The notes below the pieces were generated by a model that had not been told where the DNA came from, made no database searches, and saw only the letters and a program-made list of their open reading frames with translations. The translations under genes and the position numbers were made by a program. From positions 1-9,537 of the forward strand of contig CAZXVW010000167.1 of assembly GCA_964644025.1 (NCBI GenBank): DNA of 9,537 nucleotides, given 5' to 3'. The first letter of the stretch is position 1. Every line of letters starts with the position of its first letter. The stretch comes from CAZXVW01 sp964644025 (lineage in GTDB: Bacteria; Acidobacteriota; Terriglobia; Bryobacterales; Bryobacteraceae). This document shows, in pieces, positions 6,919 through 9,537 of this stretch.

Positions 6919-8535
6919 TTATACCTGCAACCCGTGATTGGTTCCGCAGATGGACACTTCCATGCCGAGATTGCGGAACATGGCGGCCTTGGCGGCCAAT
7001 GCCAGGTTGGCTGAAGCGGCATCGGGCGCGTAGGCCACCTGGATATGGTTGGCCTTGTGCTTCGCCATGAACTGGTCCCGGGAGACGCCGTAGGTGACGG
7101 CGTGCATCATGGGCCACTGCGGGGTGGTGATCTTCCAGCGGCGCTCGTTCTCCTCCGGAGGCAGCTCCACCACCTTGGCGCGGCCGAGATCCGCGTTCAG
7201 CTTCCCGTTCGCCACGAAGATGCGGCTCCAGACAATCTCGCCGGGCTTGCTGATACCCTTCACCGTTCCGCCGCCGGCCGGGAAATACATCGGGGGCTGC
7301 CGTTCGCTCACCGCGCCGGCCCAGCCGCCGATCAGGTGCTGCGGGGGAACCGCGCCGGAGATTTCGAACACCCAGACGAATTCCTCGGTTCCGTTGACCG
7401 GGTACGGCTCGCCGTAGCGGACATCGTGCAGGGTGGTCTCGGGGTCGAAGCCGAGTTTTCTCCAGATGCGGTTCGTGATCAGCGCATCCAGGCCCGCGCA
7501 CTCGTCTACTTCATTGAAGTGCGGCAGGGCATTGCCCTCGTAGAGGATATGCCCGTCGACAGCGTGGGTGACCGGCGGCCGGTCCACGTTGTTCAGCATT
7601 CCCTCGACCAGGTCGGAGGCCGGGGCGAGGTCCTTCAGACCCTGCTGGTACTGGATGCCGATGGTGTCGCAGCCGAAGTCATCGGCGATCCGCATGGCGG
7701 CGATGTACATTTTGCACTGGCCGAGGATCTGCTCGTCGGTCAGGTCCGTCTCCGGGTTCGGGCCGGTGACGAACTTCATTCCCTTGGCGTCCAGCCAGTC
7801 CCGAACTTGCTGGGCTTCGGCATCGGTGACCGCAAGCATCGCGGCATACAGCGCCGACTGGCTCAAGCGCTCCTTGAACACGCCGACATCATGGAGGAGT
7901 TCATCGGGGATGATGGCGTTGTACATTCCCATGCATCCCTCGTCGAAGATACCCATGATGGCCTTGTCGCGAAGCAACTGCCGGGCCAGTTCCTCGGCCA
8001 CCTGCTCGGCCTGGTCGGGCAGCCTGGTCCCCTTGAGCGGGTGCACGTGGCTCAGGTCATATTCCACGTCCTGGCCGTTGAGCCAGCGGCGCAAGCCGTT
8101 CAGGAAGAAGTCGTCGGTGAAGTCCTTGCTCCAGAGGGTGTTGTACTTCACACCAGCCTTGGTCAGCGAGCCGTTGAGGTTCAGCATGCCCACCAGACCG
8201 GGCCACTGCCCGCTCCAATTGGCGACGGTGAGGATCGGCCCCCGATGACTGTAGAGGCCATGAAGCAGGTGATGGGTGTACTGCCAGACCGCTTCGACGA
8301 CCACCAGGGGCGCGTCGGACGGGATATCGCGGAACACCTGCATTCCGTATTTCTGGCTGTCGATGAATCCGTGCTTCTTGACCGGATCCTCGGGGTGCCC
8401 GCGCTTGACTTCGCGGCCCTGGTTTCGAATGGCGGCCATCACCGCTGCTTCGGCTTCCTTTTGCGCCGGCCAGCACACTTGGTTGGCGGAAAGTCTCAGA
8501 TCTCCATTGGCAACAACAATTACAGTTTCCGGCAT
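6919..8535 (-). CDS. L-fucose/L-arabinose isomerase-family protein
   Basis: The 538-residue protein resembles the L-fucose/arabinose isomerase-fold group, enzymes that interconvert aldoses and ketoses using Mn2+. Its length is close to FucI. The opening strand MPETVIVVANGDLRL, the VVVEAVWQYTHHLLHG segment near 78-93, TVANWSGQWPGLVGML at 103-118 and DEGCMGMYNAIIPDELL at 198-214 fit the N-terminal and middle domains. NEVDECAGLDALIT at 341-354 looks like the acidic metal-binding loop (compare E-x-D..GALT in classical members). ANHIQVAYAPD near 495-505, with H497, resembles the C-terminal His segment. These residue assignments are by motif analogy. The substrate may not be fucose: the sequence is divergent and no fuculose kinase or aldolase lies beside it. 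The ATG at 8535 is preceded by only a weak AGGG; it was chosen because the fold begins there. The neighbouring Gfo/Idh gene suggests a shared sugar pathway. Confidence 0.8.
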   Translation of the reverse strand: MPETVIVVANGDLRLSANQVCWPAQKEAEAAVMAAIRNQGREVKRGHPEDPVKKHGFIDSQKYGMQVFRDIPSDAPLVVVEAVWQYTHHLLHGLYSHRGPILTVANWSGQWPGLVGMLNLNGSLTKAGVKYNTLWSKDFTDDFFLNGLRRWLNGQDVEYDLSHVHPLKGTRLPDQAEQVAEELARQLLRDKAIMGIFDEGCMGMYNAIIPDELLHDVGVFKERLSQSALYAAMLAVTDAEAQQVRDWLDAKGMKFVTGPNPETDLTDEQILGQCKMYIAAMRIADDFGCDTIGIQYQQGLKDLAPASDLVEGMLNNVDRPPVTHAVDGHILYEGNALPHFNEVDECAGLDALITNRIWRKLGFDPETTLHDVRYGEPYPVNGTEEFVWVFEISGAVPPQHLIGGWAGAVSERQPPMYFPAGGGTVKGISKPGEIVWSRIFVANGKLNADLGRAKVVELPPEENERRWKITTPQWPMMHAVTYGVSRDQFMAKHKANHIQVAYAPDAASANLALAAKAAMFRNLGMEVSICGTNHGLQV

Positions 8536-8630
8536 GTCCCTATTTTGGCACCATTCGGATGCGCCCGGGGAAGCGAGGCCGCCGCGGGACGGGGGAACAC
8601 CGCGAGCCAGTGCGGCCAACGCGCCGTTTG
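8536..8630 (-). other. Intergenic region upstream of the isomerase gene
   Basis: These 95 bp separate the helicase-loader gene from the isomerase gene. The frame of the isomerase stays open upstream, but that extension is Arg/Pro-rich and runs into the antisense of the ATPase gene, so it is not coding. The stretch just before the start is less GC-rich (minus strand GGTGCCAAAATAGGGAC). No convincing promoter pair or terminator hairpin is seen. A change of transcription unit here is plausible because the two genes have unrelated roles. Confidence 0.3.
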
Positions 8631-9395
8631 TCAGCGGTTTCGGCGGAGACGGTAATCGCCGGCGCCGCGGGTGGAGATGACGCGGCACATCTCGAACAGC
8701 CGGGAGCGCGCCCGCATCCCGATCCGCTCGGCCAGGTAGCGGCGGGAGCCGACCTCGGCCGCAATGCCGACGGGCATGGGGCCGTCGCCGGCTTCCGGAT
8801 CCAGCAGGTTGGTCGTGGCGATGAGGGGCTTGTTCTGGTTGCAGCGCTGGGTGATGATCGAGGTGATCGTGTCCTCGACCCAATCGGAGACGCGGTGCGC
8901 GCCGAGGTCATCGAGCACCAGGATTTCGCACTCCAGGGCGACGCGGTATGCCTCGCGGTCAGTGGCGCCGGAGGTTTTGTCGTAGCTCTGGCGGATCTTA
9001 TCCAGCAGGTCCTGGTAAAGGAAAAAGACGCCCTCGAAGCCCCGGGAGATGAGCACCCGCAACACGGCCACCGCCAGGTGAGTCTTGCCGGTGCCGGGAT
9101 CGCCGATGAACAGCAGCCCCTGCTTCGGCGTGTGGTAGGGGAATTCGCGGGCGTAAGAGCGGGCGGTAGTGACGGCGGTGGCCAGCACCCGGTTCGCCAC
9201 GGGATTATCGGGCAAGGTGGAAAAATTGTCGAAGGAGGCGTGGCGGTACAACGGCGGGATGTTGGCCCGCTCTTCCACGCGGCGCACGCGTTCGTTCAGC
9301 GCGCACTCGCAGCGCTCGACCGCGCTGATCCCGTTCCGCTCCACCGTTTTCCAGCCGGTGCCCCCGCAGACCGGACACTCCGGTTGTGCGTCCAT
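8631..9395 (-). CDS. DnaC/DnaI-like replicative helicase loader (AAA+ ATPase)
   Basis: The 254-residue protein combines an N-terminal Cys cluster with a DnaC/IstB-type AAA+ domain. The cluster is CPVC at residues 7-10 and CEC at 29-31, a likely zinc site like that of helicase loaders such as DnaI. Then follow FDNFSTLPDNPVANRVLATA (55-74), Walker A GDPGTGKTH at 98-106, Walker B EILVLDDLG at 157-165, the ATTNLL sensor-1 strand near 192-197, and RSRLFEMC near the C-terminus, which resembles the Arg-containing motif of DnaC/IstB proteins. Such proteins load the replicative helicase (DnaB) onto DNA. An IstB transposition helper is an alternative, but no transposase gene or IS ends are nearby and the zinc cluster favours a chromosomal loader. 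Start at ATG 9395 is supported by GAAAGGA immediately upstream; the longer open frame reads Arg/Ala-rich noise. Confidence 0.87.
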   Translation of the reverse strand: MDAQPECPVCGGTGWKTVERNGISAVERCECALNERVRRVEERANIPPLYRHASFDNFSTLPDNPVANRVLATAVTTARSYAREFPYHTPKQGLLFIGDPGTGKTHLAVAVLRVLISRGFEGVFFLYQDLLDKIRQSYDKTSGATDREAYRVALECEILVLDDLGAHRVSDWVEDTITSIITQRCNQNKPLIATTNLLDPEAGDGPMPVGIAAEVGSRRYLAERIGMRARSRLFEMCRVISTRGAGDYRLRRNR

Positions 9396-9537
9396 GATCC
9401 TTTCTATTATCCGCCAGCGGGCCGCGGCCGCGGCATTCCGGTTGCGCGGCCGCCGCGGGCGGATGAACGCATCTCCGGATCGGCGCCGGGGCAAAGGGTC
9501 CGGCCGTTACGCGCCGCTGCCCGGCGGCGAGGCGAAC
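9396..9537. other. Upstream region of the helicase-loader gene, partly unassigned
   Basis: The 142 bp at the window edge hold no gene I can assign. An AT-rich island at 9399-9410 (minus strand GATAATAGAAAGGATC) lies just before the loader start and includes its Shine-Dalgarno; GATAAT resembles a -10 box but no matching -35 is seen. A 14-base GC palindrome, GCCGCGGCCGCGGC, lies at 9421-9434. Two short edge readings are possible: a minus-strand tail ending FASPPGSGA with a TAA at 9508-9510, or a plus-strand start at ATG 9463 (MNASPDRRRGKGSGRYAPLP) open to the window end. Neither can be decided from this sequence. Confidence 0.3.

Noticed and set aside
7045..8655. Plus-strand open frame of 536 codons opposite the isomerase gene
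   Set aside because: It is a mirror of the isomerase codons with low-complexity Val/Gly/His/Arg composition and no domain; the minus-strand protein shows family motifs.
8631..9395. Reading the DnaC-like ATPase as an IstB helper of an insertion sequence
   Set aside because: There is no adjacent IstA-type transposase and no terminal inverted repeats, and the N-terminal CxxC...CxC cluster fits chromosomal helicase loaders better.
9421..9434. GC-only palindrome GCCGCGGCCGCGGC
   Set aside because: Such palindromes arise easily in very GC-rich DNA; there is no repeat copy or T-run, so no terminator or operator role can be supported.

Overview
The window is GC-rich bacterial chromosome, densely packed with metabolic genes in two convergent blocks. 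The mix of genes (Gfo/Idh/MocA oxidoreductase, divergent DapA-type aldolase, FucI-like isomerase, uncharacterised NAD-dependent epimerase, archaeal-type adenosine-specific kinase) resembles Acidobacteriota such as the Solibacter/Bryobacter group. That placement is an inference from gene content, not a measurement. I see no mobile element, CRISPR array, tRNA or rRNA.

Plus-strand block (1-3936): the last 18 codons of an unknown protein, an adenosine-specific kinase family protein, an NAD-dependent epimerase/dehydratase whose TTG start overlaps the preceding stop codon, a DapA-superfamily lyase/aldolase, and an O-acetylhomoserine sulfhydrylase (MetY type). Spacings are 17 bp, overlap, 27 bp and 5 bp, so the block reads as one transcription unit.

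Minus-strand block (9395 down to 3955, in transcription order): a DnaC/DnaI-like helicase-loader ATPase with an N-terminal Cys cluster, a large L-fucose/arabinose isomerase-fold protein, a Gfo/Idh/MocA dehydrogenase, homoserine kinase (ThrB), and a conserved U32-peptidase-like protein. The last three are tightly coupled: an 8-bp overlap, then a 5-bp gap with the Shine-Dalgarno inside the end of thrB. The two blocks meet tail to tail with only 18 bp between stop codons.

Two themes appear. One is the homoserine branch of aspartate-family amino acid synthesis: ThrB sends homoserine to threonine, and MetY uses acylated homoserine for methionine. The other is carbohydrate or small-molecule metabolism: isomerase, Gfo/Idh dehydrogenase, epimerase and DapA-type aldolase, substrates unknown. 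The most concrete anomaly is a single-base frameshift near 4750-4760 that splits the U32-like gene into two frames. I found no convincing new defence, mobile or RNA-based system; the uncharacterised enzymes are the main open questions.
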